Origin: Dryomyza anilis
Lineage: Eukaryota > Arthropoda > Insecta > Diptera > Dryomyzidae
Direction of reading: 5' to 3'
Assembly (NCBI GenBank): GCA_951804985.1
Contig: OX638133.1
Coordinates: 7,708,501-7,772,500, forward strand
Length of the DNA: 64,000 nt
The notes beneath the pieces are model-generated. The model did no database searches, had not been told where the DNA came from, and worked only from the letters and a program-made list of their open reading frames with translations. Position numbers and translations under genes: made by a program. Of this stretch, positions 22,001 through 37,000 are shown piece after piece (positions within the stretch are counted from its first letter, which is position 1; each line of letters opens with the position of its first letter).

Positions 22001-25000
22001 TATAATATCGTCGATGTAGAACGAAAAGTCACAAAATACATTTTTATGAAAAACTTAAATTTCGAGTTTGTTGATTAATATTATAAAAAGTAATTAATTT
22101 ATTTTTAAAATTGAAATATCAATTGATAGATTTACATTTTCTTATCATGTGGTAAAAAAATTGAGATCATCGATTTAAAATTGAAGGATATATAAAGATT
22201 TTGCTAAATGAATATTTGGCATTTTGAAAATGTATTTGCTGAATTTTCAACGACGATATTTTTTAATATGAATATTATATATAAAAACATAAAAAATTTA
22301 GTAATACCTATAAATTACTATAAATTGAGTTTTTCCTAAAAATTAATAATTATGAGCTACACTTACCGGCACCGAGTAGGGTCCTTCACCTGCCTTCGTA
22401 TAAGAGTTGAGACGCACATTGTATGTGGCACCAGTTGTGAGATTATTGAGCAACACCGATGTCGTTGTTGCATTTAATGTCATGTTCGCCAGGACTTTCA
22501 TGGTGTTGCCAGCAGTTACCTGATGTTCGAGTAGTAATAGTTTTTGTATTTTGTGAGCGAAATTTCCAAATAGCAAGAGCAGCAACACAGCAAAATATGC
22601 AAAAATAAATAATAAAGTTTGTCGTTGAGTAAAATTGAAAAATGTTTTATTATTTTTCGTAGAGATTTTTTATTTTTTAATATTGTTAATATTTAAAGTT
22701 GTTTGGCAACACTGTGTGCCAATGCAAGGTGCCGCAAAAAGTGACACAAGTCAAAGCTACTTCAAAAGTGCTATAATTAATTGGCGCTCTAGTGGCCGGA
22801 ACACAATATAAAAAAAATCAAAACGACAAGTGCGATGTATAAGGTTTTTCCATTTTTTAATATTTTTCCAAAATTTGTCTTACAATATTTAATTTTGTGC
22901 GGCGGTACTCACCTCAATTTTATAGCCCAACAAATTGCCATTATGATGTTGCGGTGGCGGTGGCGCCCAACGCACCCAGCCAGCTGTCAGGTTATACATG
23001 CCAATCTGTATGCTGTCCGGCGGTGCAGATGGTACTGTAAAAAATGAAAACAAGAAATAGTGAAAAATATGAATAAAAAATATGATTAAAAAAAAATGTC
23101 GAAAACAAAATGAGTGTTGCATAAATTGTGCGTCATGTTATTCGGTGTTGTGGCGCTGTGGCAACCTACTGTGGTCGTTGTATCTTGAGTTACAACACCT
23201 GCAGTGCCACCCACAGTCTGTCTATAGTTGGTGTGTGGTTCGTTGGTTTTTATTTTTGTTATTTTTGCCAATTAAATTTTCAAATTAAACTTTCGTTTAA
23301 CATGCGCGGGATGCAGCCAATAGTAGTATTTTTTGTTCGTTTTAAAAAATGGTATATTTAAAAAATTTTCAGGTTCGTCAAAAATATTAATTGGCAAACA
23401 AGTTGCGGAACAAATTTTCTGGTTCATTGGGGAATTTCTTTTTTTTAATTTATTCTTAATTTTATATTGAACATTGGAAATGCAATATATTTTTAGTAAT
23501 TTTGTGTATACTTTAAGTTGTTAAAATATATTTTTTTATAAATTTCTGCAAAACTATTTAAAAAAATATCAACTATTAGTAGAAGAACTAAAAAATAAGT
23601 ACTAAAAATTTCATAATATAATTTTAGTACTTACAATTTACTACTAAATATTTAGCACTAAAAATTAAGTACTAAAAAATAAGTACTAAAAATTTAGTAC
23701 AAAAAATTTAGCACTAAAAATTTAGTACTAAAAATTTAGTACTAAAAATTTAGTACTATAAATTTAGTACTAAAAATTAAGTACTAAACATTTAGAACTA
23801 AAAATTTAGTACTAAAAATTTTGTACTAAAAATTTAGTACTAAAAATTTGGTACTAAAAATTAAGTACTAAAAATTTAGTACTAAAAATTAAGTACTTAA
23901 ATTAGAGTACTACCATTTGAGTACTAAAATTTAAGTACTAAAAATTTATTAATCAAAATTTGCTACTACATTTTGAGTACTTAAAATTTAGTATTCAAAA
24001 CTTGAGTACTCCAAAATTGGAAATTTAAATGTATTACTAATAATGGAGTGCTAAAAATTTATTATTTAAATTTAATACTTAAAAAAAATTTAGTTCTAAA
24101 AATTTAGTATTAAAATTAAAAATTTTATGTACCATTTTTTTTTAATACTAAATATTTTGAATTAAATTTTTAGTATTTAATTTTTGGAATTAAATTTTTA
24201 ATATTTTATATTTAGTTCAAATTTTTAGTGCTAAATTTTTAATTTTATATTTTAAGTAATGAATTTTGAGTAGCAAAATTTTAATACTAAATTTTTTGTA
24301 CTAAAAATTTAGAACTAAAAATTTATTACTGACATTTTTTTTAATAACAGTTTTTTCCAAACAAATTTAAGTTCTAAAAAATTTGTACTAAAAATTAAGT
24401 ATTCAAAATTTGATAATAAAAAATAGTAAAAATGTAATTCCCAAAATTAAGTACTAAAAATTAGTTTCAAAATATTTAGTACCTACTAAAATAATAATTC
24501 ATAAAATTTTGTAATAAAAATTGAGTATTCAAAATTTTGTACTAAAAATGTTGTACTAGAAAATGTTTACTAAAAACTTTAGTACTAAAAATATTGTATT
24601 AAATTTTAGTGTTCAAAATTTTGTATTAATATTTTTGTACCTAATAAATATTAAGTGTTAAAATTTTTGTACCAGAAATTTTGTATTAAAAAATTAGTAT
24701 TATATATTTAGTATTTCAAATTTAGTCTAAATATTTAGTACTTCACATTCAGAGTTACGGTTTTAGTACTACACATTTGTTTGTTTAGTACAACAAGAAC
24801 ACAAATAAGTAACATCCAGGATTTAGTACTAAAAATTTAGTACTAAGAATATTCTATTTACAATTATAAATTCGAATTTATTACTACAAATTTAGTTTGA
24901 TTTGATACGAAACATTATAAAAAATTAGTACAGAGAATTAGTGCCAAAAACATATTGCATAAAATTAAGTACTAACAAATTTAGTACTACAATTAAGATA

Positions 25001-28000
25001 AAATAAAAATGTATTAAAAAAAAATAAATAAAAACTGTGATAAAAAATTAAATTAAATTAAATTAAGAAACTGTCTGAAAAGTGTGCGGTCGAATAAAGG
25101 TTTACAGAGGAAAAAAATGATAAAAACAAAAAATTAATATGGTACAAAATATTCCTTTCGCATCAAAAGTGACGACCAAAAGATAAAAAGAAGGGACACA
25201 AATTTTAAATAAACGTTGTACAGTCACATCAAATGTACCACACTTTTTCCTTAATTTATTAAATAAGCCAAAAGAAAAACTTTTATTTTGTAACTAAATT
25301 TTGAAAGCACTCTTTAATTCAATATTTAATAACTTTTGAAATTTAATTTATACGCCCTATATTTCTCAAAGTTTTTATACAATTCTGCGAAATTTTGTTA
25401 TATTCAAAAGTTTAAGTTGCGTCCGTTGTATAAAATTATAAGATTTACATAGCAAAAGACTACTTCCATGTGCCCCCAATTATACTGTTGTCCAACATTA
25501 CTTGGCACTGGATTATTGCCCATAAATACCCAGAAAATTGCCGTGATTTGCATATGCAATGACCTACGGCTCAATCACCACTCAACCCACCCCGTGTACT
25601 TACCATCTTCGTAGGTCTGCACCAGTTTCGAATTGCTCGGTTGTCCTTCGAGACTCTGATAGAACGGCGCCAGGAAGAATTCATATTTTGTGTACTCCCT
25701 CAAATTGGCAACGACATGCGATTCGATGGATGGATTCAGCACCGTCATAATATTGTACTGCTGTGAATTGGCGCTCACATCGCGATAGCGCACATAAAGA
25801 CCCTATAAAGTGTGGAGGTAGAGGTTAAATGGGAACAGTAGATTAAATGTAGATATATTGAGGAATATATGGAAATATGTAAAAAATATAAAATGGGATT
25901 ACTTTGAATGAGGTTAAATTGAAATCGATATCTTTGTAGGTATTTTTAATTAATTGACTGAATTATTAAATGCAATTAAAAGCGCATTAAGGGCGCATTA
26001 TTAATGACACATAGAGCAGGAGGTATATAGGTTGATTTCGAGTGGGATTAAGGAAATTGACAGCAGGTGGACATTTTTTATTTTTTGATATAGGGAATAA
26101 ATGCGGAATTTAATACTTATTGAATTTAAAAAAAAATTAAATTATTTTTTATACAGTCTGCCATAATAGTTGAAGTTAAGATATCACTTAAAATGAATAA
26201 AATTAAATTGTTTCAACTTACCTCCACATATTTCTCCGTGACACTGACATGCATCACCCAGTCCAGACGCACCGCGGTCGAATTAATGGCCGCCGCATCA
26301 ATCAGTTCGACGACCTGCACAAAATCAACAGAACAAAGAGAGCGGAATAAAAGCAATTAAAAGGCGTATTCATGTGAAATTCATTAAGATAATATTCAAA
26401 CGTAATTAAGTCACAATATAGATGATAAATAATTAAATACAACGCGGCAAATACAGCAATTTCGTAAATGCTAAAGGAAAAGGAAAAGGGAAATGGAACT
26501 GGCTGCGGAAACGGAAACAGCGCCTACAGCAATGTTTTTGTGCAAAATTAATTTTATATATATATATTAAATTTTGTGGTGCATATATTCCCCGTTCGTT
26601 CATTCATTCACTGACTGCTGGCATTTAATTTCCATTTGCATTTTCATTCACAGTCGATGTGAATGCTGCATTTTTCTTTATTTTCATTTCAGCCACAAAT
26701 GATGACTTTATAATGAAATTTATATGCACAAAACAACAAAAAATACCCACAAAAATGCCCGCATGCTTCGTTGCATTAATCAGTGTTGCCAACTGCACTA
26801 CTTTTTAAATATTGATTTTGCATCCGTGGTATATCGAGCACAGTTGTGTCCCGCTGCTGGTTATTGTTTTATACATGTGTGTGTGTCGGTTATTGGATGC
26901 AACGTGGCTGGGGGTGTCGGTGGCGCTGTCGGTTGCTGATGCAGCTGTCTCAATGGTTCTGTATAAATATCCTGCGCTGTTGCACTCTGCGCAAATATTT
27001 ATTTTACGCTTAAATAAACGGGTCAATGCAGCACTGGTTGCAAGTGTTGCCAACCGTATGCGCAGTGTTGCCAACAACCAGTTGGCAGTCGGTTGGCGCG
27101 TATTACAATCCATCCAGCGAGTGTGTGTAGAGAGAAATTGCAATCGTGTTGCTGCAACACTTGAATGCATTTGTTTGCAAATTTTACAAAATTAATACAA
27201 AATAACAAAAAAATAACACAAATTGCAAATTCATTGTTATTACTATTCTGATGCAGTTGCGTATTTATGATATTGCATAAACATTGCAAATAGTGCAGAA
27301 ACTTTGCAAATATCTTAAATATTAAAAAAAAAAATTCTTCATTTATTAAAATTTGGAATTTATATTTTAAATGGTCACAAACGTCCAAATTGGATGTACT
27401 AAAAGTACTAAAAATTTAGTATTATAAATTGAGTTTTAAAAAGTACTAAATAAAAATTATAAAATGTACTACAAAATTAGTACTAAACATATAGTACTAT
27501 AAATTTAGTTGTCAAAACTTAATAATCAAAATTTTCTACTCAAAATTTAGTACTCAAAAAATTAGTACTAAAAATTAAGAACTTTAAATTTATTGCGCAA
27601 AATTTAGAACTAAAAATGTATTACTAATAATGAAGTACTCAAAATTTAGTACTAAAGATTTGTTACAAACAATTTTGTTACTAGTACAAAAAATGTTGAG
27701 CTAAAAATTTAAAAGATATTACAAAATTCAGTATTTTAAAATTAGTACTAACATTTGGTGCTAAAAATATAGGACTAAAAACTTAGTGCTATAAATTGAG
27801 TACTAAAAATTTAATACCCGAAATTTAGCACTCGAAATTTAGTACTTAAAATTTAGTACTAAAAATTTAGTACTAAAGATATATTACAAGCAATTTTGTA
27901 TTACTTAATTAGTACTAAAAATTTAGTGCTAGAAATTTAATAGATATTACAAAATTTAGTATTTTAAAATTAGTACTAATAATTTGGTGCTAAAAATTTA

Positions 28001-31000
28001 GTACTAAAAACTTAGTGATAAAAATTGAGTACTAAAAATTTAATACTCGAAATTTAGCACTCAAAATTTACTACTTAAAATTTAGTACTAAAAATTTAGT
28101 ACTAAAAATTTAGTACTAAAAATTTAGTACTAAAAATTTAGTACTAAAGATATGTTACAAATAATTTTGTATTACTTAATTTGTACTCAAAATTTAGTGC
28201 TAGAAATTTAATAGATATTACAAATTTTAGTATTTTAAAATTAGTACTAATAATTTGGAGTTAAAAATTTAGTACTAAATATTGAATACTCAAAATTTAG
28301 TACTACAAATTGAGTACTCAAAATTTAGTACTTAAAATTTAGTACTCAAAAATTAGTACTCAAAATTTAGAGCTTTAACATTAGTGCGCAAAATTTAGAA
28401 CTAAAAATTTAGTACTTAAAATTTAATTCTAAAAATGAAGTACTTAACATTTAGTACTAATATTTAGTACTAAAAATTTAGTAGATATTACAAAATTTAG
28501 TATTTTAAAATTAGTAATTATAATTAAGTACTAAAAATTTAGTATTTAAAATTTACTACTAAAAATTGATTACTCAAAATTTAATGCTAGAAATTTAGTA
28601 GATATTACAAAATTTAGTATTTTAAAATTAGTACTAATAATTAGTGCTTAAAAATTAAGTACTTAAAATTAAGTGTTAAAAATTTAGTATTAAAAATTTA
28701 GTACTCAAAATTTAGTACTCAAAATTAAGTTCTAAAAATTTAGCACTCAAAATTTAGAACTCAAAATTTAGTACTAAAAATTAAGTTCTGAAAATTTATT
28801 ACTAAAAATTTAGTATTACAAAATTAGTTCTAAAAAATTAGATTTACTAAAGGAGTACTAAATATTTTGTATTACAGATTTTAGTAATAGATTTTACTTT
28901 GAAAAAATTATTAAATCACAAAAAAAATCTTTTAAAATAAATACACATGTGATTTTGATTTGTATGTATTTGATTTACTACGTCCAAAGGCAAATATATT
29001 TGTTTTCACTACATTGAAGCAGTTATAAATTTAGTGTATTTCTTTCAAAATTTGAACATTTTTAGATTGAAAAACTACATTTTGTACTTACTGATAAGTT
29101 CTGTTAATTTACTACATTTGCATTTATTGTTACTACTTTTTGTAGTTATTTAAAATTAAGAACTATGTAAAAATATTACTTTTATTTATTTATTTTTAAT
29201 AAATACGCTATTTATTTAAATTTTAAAAGACATTTAGATAAATACTACATCTGCATTTATTTTTAATGTATTTTTTTTTATTAAAAAATCAAAAAAAATA
29301 TTATTTTTGCATATCTTTATTAATATAATTAATCTAGTTAGTATTTATTTTAAAATAAATATTTGAAATATGAAAATGTTTAGTTGCAACACTTTCGAAT
29401 ACTAAAAGTGCTATATTAATTAATTTAAATAAATTCATTTCGCAACCGCATTTTGATTATAACTAAGACATAATCTATAAAAATGTCGCTGAATAAATCA
29501 TTTAATTATAAATCAAAGCCATTCAATCTGATTAGCACCTGTCCACCTATTTCACAGCAACTTAAATTACAATGCAGTTAAAAAAGAAAATAAATCTAAA
29601 AAAGAATACAATATTCAACGCGAACTTGTACAGGATGCGACGACAAACTTCCGCCCATGTGTGCCAAGATTTCCCATGCGACGACGATGCTGTTGACGAC
29701 TTTCAAATTTATGTAAAACACAGCATTTTCCGCAATATGAACTGGTCAAAACTCACAGCATGATCGCATGCATCGAAGACGAAAACCAAGCTGTCAATGG
29801 ATTTGCGGACCAAACTGTCCACAGACACGAATTCGAGCATAATTTAAGCATGTTGCTGGACGATGCCACATGCTCAGAGCAACATGCAGCAGTTAGCGCC
29901 ATCTAGCGAATTTCTGTGACAATTTTCGATTTAGCAAAGTGTGCAGTTATGAACTGGTTGTGATTTGCAGTTAGAAAAAATAAAATACAAATAGAGAAAA
30001 CCACTACAAGAAAGGCAGACAGTCAGAGGGACGGTTTATTGAACAGACAGTGGATGGCTCCGTGAATGCGCCACAATTGTCGCCTTTTAAGTGGCGTATT
30101 TTTGCCTTAATATTGCAGGCACAATGTTGCTCAAGTGCACAGCAGGCGTCTGCGATGGCAACATTTTAAGCTGCTGCTGTTCCTCGAGTTAAATAAAAAT
30201 AGAAAAATATAATAGAAAATGTGATAATGTATGCTGTTGACCCAATTTCAGGCATAGTTCTTGGCGCACAGTTACCATAGTGTTTATGTCATAAAAATTA
30301 TAAAAAAAAAAAATATTGAAAAAATATACACAGAGAAAATGTCCATTAATAATTTATATAAATTGTTAAATTTATGCATACGTATTCGTGTTTTTTACAT
30401 TTTTCATATAGCTAAATAAATACTGAATGTGGTAGAAACAAATGCATATTTTTGTACATTTTCCACAAAGTTAAATAAATACCGGAGGTAGCAGAAATTC
30501 TGTTTATTTTTCATAAAAATGATTAAAAAAAAAAGAAAATAAAATATGCACCGACAAAGTTGATGAAAAATAATTTCAAATTCGAAAATTTAAATATAAA
30601 CAGAATGTAGTAAAATAAAAGCATATGTAGTATTTCTTTACGTTTTCCATAAAGTTCGATAAAAATTAAATGTAGTCAAAATAATCGCATATGTAGTAAT
30701 TTTTGCAATTTCTCATAAAGTTAAATAAATGCTAAATGTAGTAAAAATTTTGTTTTTGTTAAAAAAAAATAGAAAATATGCAAACAGAGCAAGTAAATGA
30801 AAATTAATATTTTAAAAATAAATAAATACTGATTGTAGTAAAATAAATGCAGATGTAGTAATTTTTTTTTTTCATCTCCTATAAAGTGAAATAAATTCAG
30901 AATATCGCAAAAATTCAGTTTTTTTTTCATAAGAAATATAAAAAAATTAAAATTAAACAATGCACTAACAAAATTAATGATAAATAATTTCAAATATGAA

Positions 31001-34000
31001 ATTTTAAATATTTACAGAATGTAGTAAAAAAAGCAAATGTGGTAGGTTTTTACTTTTGCATAAAGTTAGATAAAAAGTGAATGTAGTGTTAATAGTTGAA
31101 GTAATTTTTGTAAATTTATCAGAACGTTAAATAAATGCTGAATGTAGTAAAAATTGTGTTTTTGTTAAAAAAAAAGAGAAAATAGGCAAACTTGCTAGGT
31201 AGCATACGAAATGAATGAAAATGAAAATTAATATAATAAAAATAAATAAATATTGAGTGTAGTTAAAATAAATGCAGATGTAGTAATTTTTGTACATTTC
31301 CTATAAAGGTAAATAAATACTGGATATAGCAAAAATTGTGTTCTTTAAAGGAAAAAAAGTAAATTAAAATATACACTAATGAAAAATAATTTAAAATACG
31401 AAAATTTAAGTATATACAGAATGTAGTAAAATAAAAGAATACGTAGTATTTTTTTAATTTTTGCCTAAAGTTAAATATATACTGAATGTAATAATATTAA
31501 TTGCAGTTGACATCATTTTTGTAAATTTCTCATAAAGTTAAATAAATGCTGAATGTAGTAAAAATTATGTTTTTGTTATCAAAATGTTATAAATAAAATA
31601 TGAAAACGTTGCGAGTTAATGAAAAATAATGTAAATTACATAAATAAGTACGGAATGTAGTTAAAATAAATGCAGATGAGGTAATTTGTAACATCAAACT
31701 GAACGTTTAAATAAATACAAAATGTAGTTTTTTTTAATATTTGTTTTAAACACAGTAAAATTTTATAATTTTACATATATAAATACATTAGCTTTAAGAC
31801 GGAAATCAAAAACTTAAAATACATTTAAATATATTTATAATAAAGATACTTTATATTTTGTTTAACAATTAATTTTTTTGTATTTTATAATATAAAAAAT
31901 TTATAAAAATAAATACAAAAATTTTACATATTAAAAATAATAAAAAAAAAGTTCAAGTGTTGCTGCCTCAACTCTTATTGTTGCTCGCACTCATCTTGAA
32001 ATCATTTCAAGTTGTATCTGACTCTACATTCACTTGACTCGTATTGTCCTCATGTTTTTGTGGTTGTGCTTTTTAAGTAGTTACTCTGTAAATACGTCGC
32101 ACTTTTTGTACTTGTGTCATAGTGTAAATATGGCGCAATGTGTCAAGTAGGCAGATGACGAAAAAAATTTAAATTTTATATTGAGTATATTATTTTAAAT
32201 TTCGTTTTATTAAACAAAAAATGTTGTTTTATAATATTAAAACCTTTAAAAGCAAAATATTTTAAAATATTAGGTATTTTCGTCATATGTGTTTCATATT
32301 TATAATGTTTTTTTTTTATTTTGTAACTGCCACAAATTTCCTTAATCAACAGCAACGCCTATAAATTCCGTGAACATGGCTGCATTATTTTCCAAACTGT
32401 CTACAAGTTTTACATGTTTTTTTTTTGTACTTTTTCAATTTCAAATCAACGCACGTCTAGCGGCAGTCAAGCAAATCAAACTGAAGAATCAGACTGAAGA
32501 CTGAATTAACATTTCAAAAAAAAGTTGTTACTTTGCAGACAAGCAACAAAAAACAAAATAAAAAATAAAGATTCAACCAAGGACCCTTGACTTGTGTTGC
32601 AAAACAGTTCCGAGTATAAAATGGCGATCGATATTTCCGGTCGCTGTGTAATGCGCTATGTTTGTTGCTGGTTTGAAAATTACAATTTTCATAAATAGTA
32701 GGATAAAAAAGTGAAAAAATAAGAAATAACAATAAAGCTAGGGGCCTCCTTTAAACTGTGCAACAAGAAGTATTTAAGAGCGGGGTAGATTTTATTTTGA
32801 AATGCTTACCATGGCCGTTTGTAAAGCGCGTTGTTTAGGCATTTTTTCAGTTTTATTTTTACTTTCGTTTGTCTCACTGTCTAACTCAACATCTGTCTAA
32901 TTCTGCCTTCTAATTTTTGTCGCTACCAAAGTACTGCTCAAAATACGCTGTCAGAAAAATGGAAGAAGTCCTGCTTGGTGCCATTTCAAAGCCATGTTCT
33001 CTGTCTGTCTTGCGAAAAAGTGAAATTTTTTGCAAATTAAAACGAAGTAATCAGCTTCGTTATGCATTCAACGTAAAGTCAATTTTTTGCTGTTTTTTAA
33101 TTTTCAAATGAAATTTTAGGGGTTGTTTTTTGTCGACAAAGACGAGCAGCAGAAGAACATGTAAAACAAAAAAAAAATTCAAGTCTAGTGCGATGTTATT
33201 GCTGCTACTGCTGACACGCACTTTGACTTCGGATGCCAAGAAATATGCTTTATTAAAATTTTTATTGCATACTTTGGGGCGTCCCCGACGTGTTTGACGT
33301 CGACGTTGTACTCAGCAAATATTTTTCGTGTTTGGTTCGGCATAGACAGAGGAGTTTGTGCAGGGATTTTCCAATTGCTAAGGTGATTCTTGGAGATAAT
33401 AAAAAAAAATAATAATAAATAAAAAATTATACATATTTTTTGCTGAGGCAAAATAACCAATATACTTTTTACGTTTTTCAAATATTTTTTATTGGAAAAA
33501 TTAAATAAAAAAAAAAATAAAGAAATAAAGTAATAAAGAAATAAAGAAAGAAAGAAATAAAGAAATAAAGAAATAAAGAAATAAAGAAATAAAGAAATAA
33601 AGAAATAAAGAAATAAAGAAATAAAGAAATAAAGAAATAAAGAAATAAAGAAATAAAGAAATAAAGAAATAAAGAAATAAAGAAATAAAGAAATAAAGAA
33701 ATAAAGAAATAAAGAAATAAAGAAATAAAGAAATAAAGAAATAAAGAAATAAAGAAATAAAGAAATAAAGAAATAAAGAAATAAAGAAATAAAGAAATAA
33801 AGAAATAAAGAAATAAAGAAATAAAGAAATAAAGAAATAGAGAAATAAAGAAATAAAGAAATAAAGAAATAAAGAAATAAAGAAATAAAGAAATAAAGAA
33901 ATAAAGAAATAAAGAAATAAAGAAATAAAGAAATAAAGAAATAAAGAAATAAAGAAATAAAGAAATAAAGAAATAAAGAAATAAAGAAATAAAGAAATAA

Positions 34001-37000
34001 AGAAATAAAGAAATAAAGAAATAAAGAAATAAAGAAATAAAGAAATAAAGAAATAAAGAAATAAAGAAATAAAGAAATAAAGAAATAAAGAAATAAAGAA
34101 ATAAAGAAATAAAGAAATAAAGAAATAAAGAAATAAAGAAATAAAGAAATAAAGAAATAAAGAAATAAAGAAATAAAGAAATAAAGAAATAAAGAAATAA
34201 AGAAATAAAGAAATAAAGAAATAAAGAAATAAAGAAATAAAGAAATAAAGAAATAAAGAAATAAAGAAATAAAGAAATAAAGAAATAAAGAAATAAAGAA
34301 ATAAAGAAATAAAGAAATAAAGAAATAAAGAAATAAAGAAATAAAGAAATAAAGAAATAAAGAAATAAAGAAATAAAGAAATAAAGAAATAAAGAAATAA
34401 AGAAATAAAGAAATAAAGAAATAAAGAAATAAAGAAATAAAGAAATAAAGAAATAAAGAAATAAAGAAATAAAGAAATAAAGAAATAAAGAAATAAAGAA
34501 ATAAAGAAATAAAGAAATAAAGAAATAAAGAAATAAAGAAATAAAGAAATAAAGAAATAAAGAAATAAAGAAATAAAGAAATAAAGAAATAAAGAAATAA
34601 AGAAATAAAGAAATAAAGAAATAAAGAAATAAAGAAATAAAGAAATAAAGAAATAAAGAAATAAAGAAATAAAGAAATAAAGAAATAAAGAAATAAAGAA
34701 ATAAAGAAATAAAGAAATAAAGAAATAAAGAAATAAAGAAATAAAGAAATAAAGAAATAAAGAAATAAAGAAATAAAGAAATAAAGAAATAAAGAAATAA
34801 AGAAATAAAGAAATAAAGAAATAAAGAAATAAAGAAATAAAGAAATAAAGAAATAAAGAAATAAAGAAATAAAGAAATAAAGAAATAAAGAAATAAAGAA
34901 ATAAAGAAATAAAGAAATAAAGAAATAAAGAAATAAAGAAATAAAGAAATAAAGAAATAAAGAAATAAAGAAATAAAGAACTAAAGAAATAAAGAAATAA
35001 AGAAATAAAGAAATAAAGAAATAAAGAAATAAAGAAATAAAGATATAAAGAAATAAAGAAAAAAAAAAAAAAAGAAATAAAGAAATAAAGAAATAAAGAA
35101 ATAAAGAAATAAAGAAATAAAGAAATAAAGAAATAAAGAAATAAAGAAATAAAGAAATAAAGAAATAAAGAAATAAAGAAATAAAGAAATAAAGAAATAA
35201 AGAAATAAAGAAATAAAGAAATAAAGAAATAAAGAAATAAAGAAATAAAGAAATAAAGAAATAAAGAAATAAAGAAATAAAGAAATAAAGAAATAAAGAA
35301 ATAAAGAAATAAAGAAATAAAGAAATAAAGAAATAAAGAAATAAAGAATTTTTAATATTTTTAATAGTAAATTTTTTTGTAAAAATCTAGCTATCCTAAA
35401 ATTAAAAAATTTTTTTTTTCATTTAAGTTTTTTATCTTTTCAGCTTTATCAGAATAAGCAATTTCATACAGAAATGTATAAAAGATATATTTAAAACCTA
35501 ATAAATTGTGCTTGTATAACGCAGCGCCTGCAGCTATGCAACGAAAAAAATTATGAATGCTTAAATAAATTGTTTGGTAACGCACCAAATATTTGCTTCA
35601 TTGCGCAGTCCTTTAAATAGAGGGCGTCTGAGCAGCAACAGCACCTACTCGAATTACACAAAACAATTTATTGCGTGAATAATTTTTATATATTGCTGCC
35701 GCACAAAAAAATAAATATAAAAGCAAACGCAAAAAAAATTGTATCTGAAAAAAGAAAAAAAAACACATTCTGCTAATATCCTGCCCTTTAGCAGCAGCAC
35801 AATTTCTTATTTCCTGCTCCTTTTTTTTGTAGGGTTGCTGCGCCTTTTTACACTGCATTAACATTGATTGATATTTACTACTTAGCATAGCTCAACACCC
35901 ACCCATTGAGCAAATCAGGCACTCGGTGTGACATCGACCCAAACATTCAGCCACCCAAACATCCAGACATCCATCCGCTTTAATAACACCCCATACTTTC
36001 GGGAAACTACTATTTGTCTCAGCTAACCGTTGGAATCATTATTTGTGGTTAGAGTTGCCAACTTTTTGGAAATAAATTTCGTTATATGTATAGGTTTTAT
36101 GTTATTAATTGAGAAAAAGCTAAAACATTTACAGATAAAATTAGATTTTTTGTTTAATGTAAAAGATTTTTAAAATGTAAAAATATATTTTTTAAGAAAA
36201 ACAGCATGTTTTACAAAAATATTTCATAAAAACGACACATAAAATGTACTACATAAAAAGGTACTAAAAATATCAACTCATATCTTGTCAAAATTACGAC
36301 ATTTTCATTAATTTTCATGTTCTCCCAAAAATAGTATATGTTCTAATAAAAATAGTTAAAGCTCTGACAAAATTTCGTTCATCTTCATAATAAAAAGCAG
36401 ATTATTGTTTACTTAAAATAAAACAGTAGTAAATATCACTAAAAAAAGTACAATATGTATTAAATATATTCGTATATAACATGTTCAGAGTAGTTCACAT
36501 TCTACCAAAAAATATATGTTCTGCAAAATTATACAATCTTCTTTAAAAAGCAGTACATGTCAATATTAAAGTAGTGCATGTCCTGTCAAAAACAGTACAT
36601 ATTCTACCAAATCATGCTACCAAACCATGCCATTTCATAAAAAATACCGTTTAAACCATAACAAAGTCGAAAAATGTTACTGAATACTGTAGTGCCAAAC
36701 AACTGGTAACCCTGACAGTACTGTCTAAAAGCTCTAAGCTCACTATATGCTGAAAGCTTAGCAACAACCCTCATTAGATTCATATAACCTTTTTTTTTTG
36801 TTTGGTATTTTTCTTCTTTAGACAGCTCCTACTTTTTCATGCTCGTTTTTATTAAATGATGCAAAAAATTCCTCAGACATTTTGCGCTGCTGTTGCACCC
36901 AAAGAAATGAAAAAACCCCGAAAAATTAACTCAAGTGGAATAAATTTATTTCCAATTCCCCATCAATATGCGGCAGGATATGCTTTATAGTTGTTGGTTG

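Noticed and set aside
33517..35347. CRISPR-like or centromeric array
   Set aside because: No spacers and an 8-bp unit: a simple satellite within an intron.
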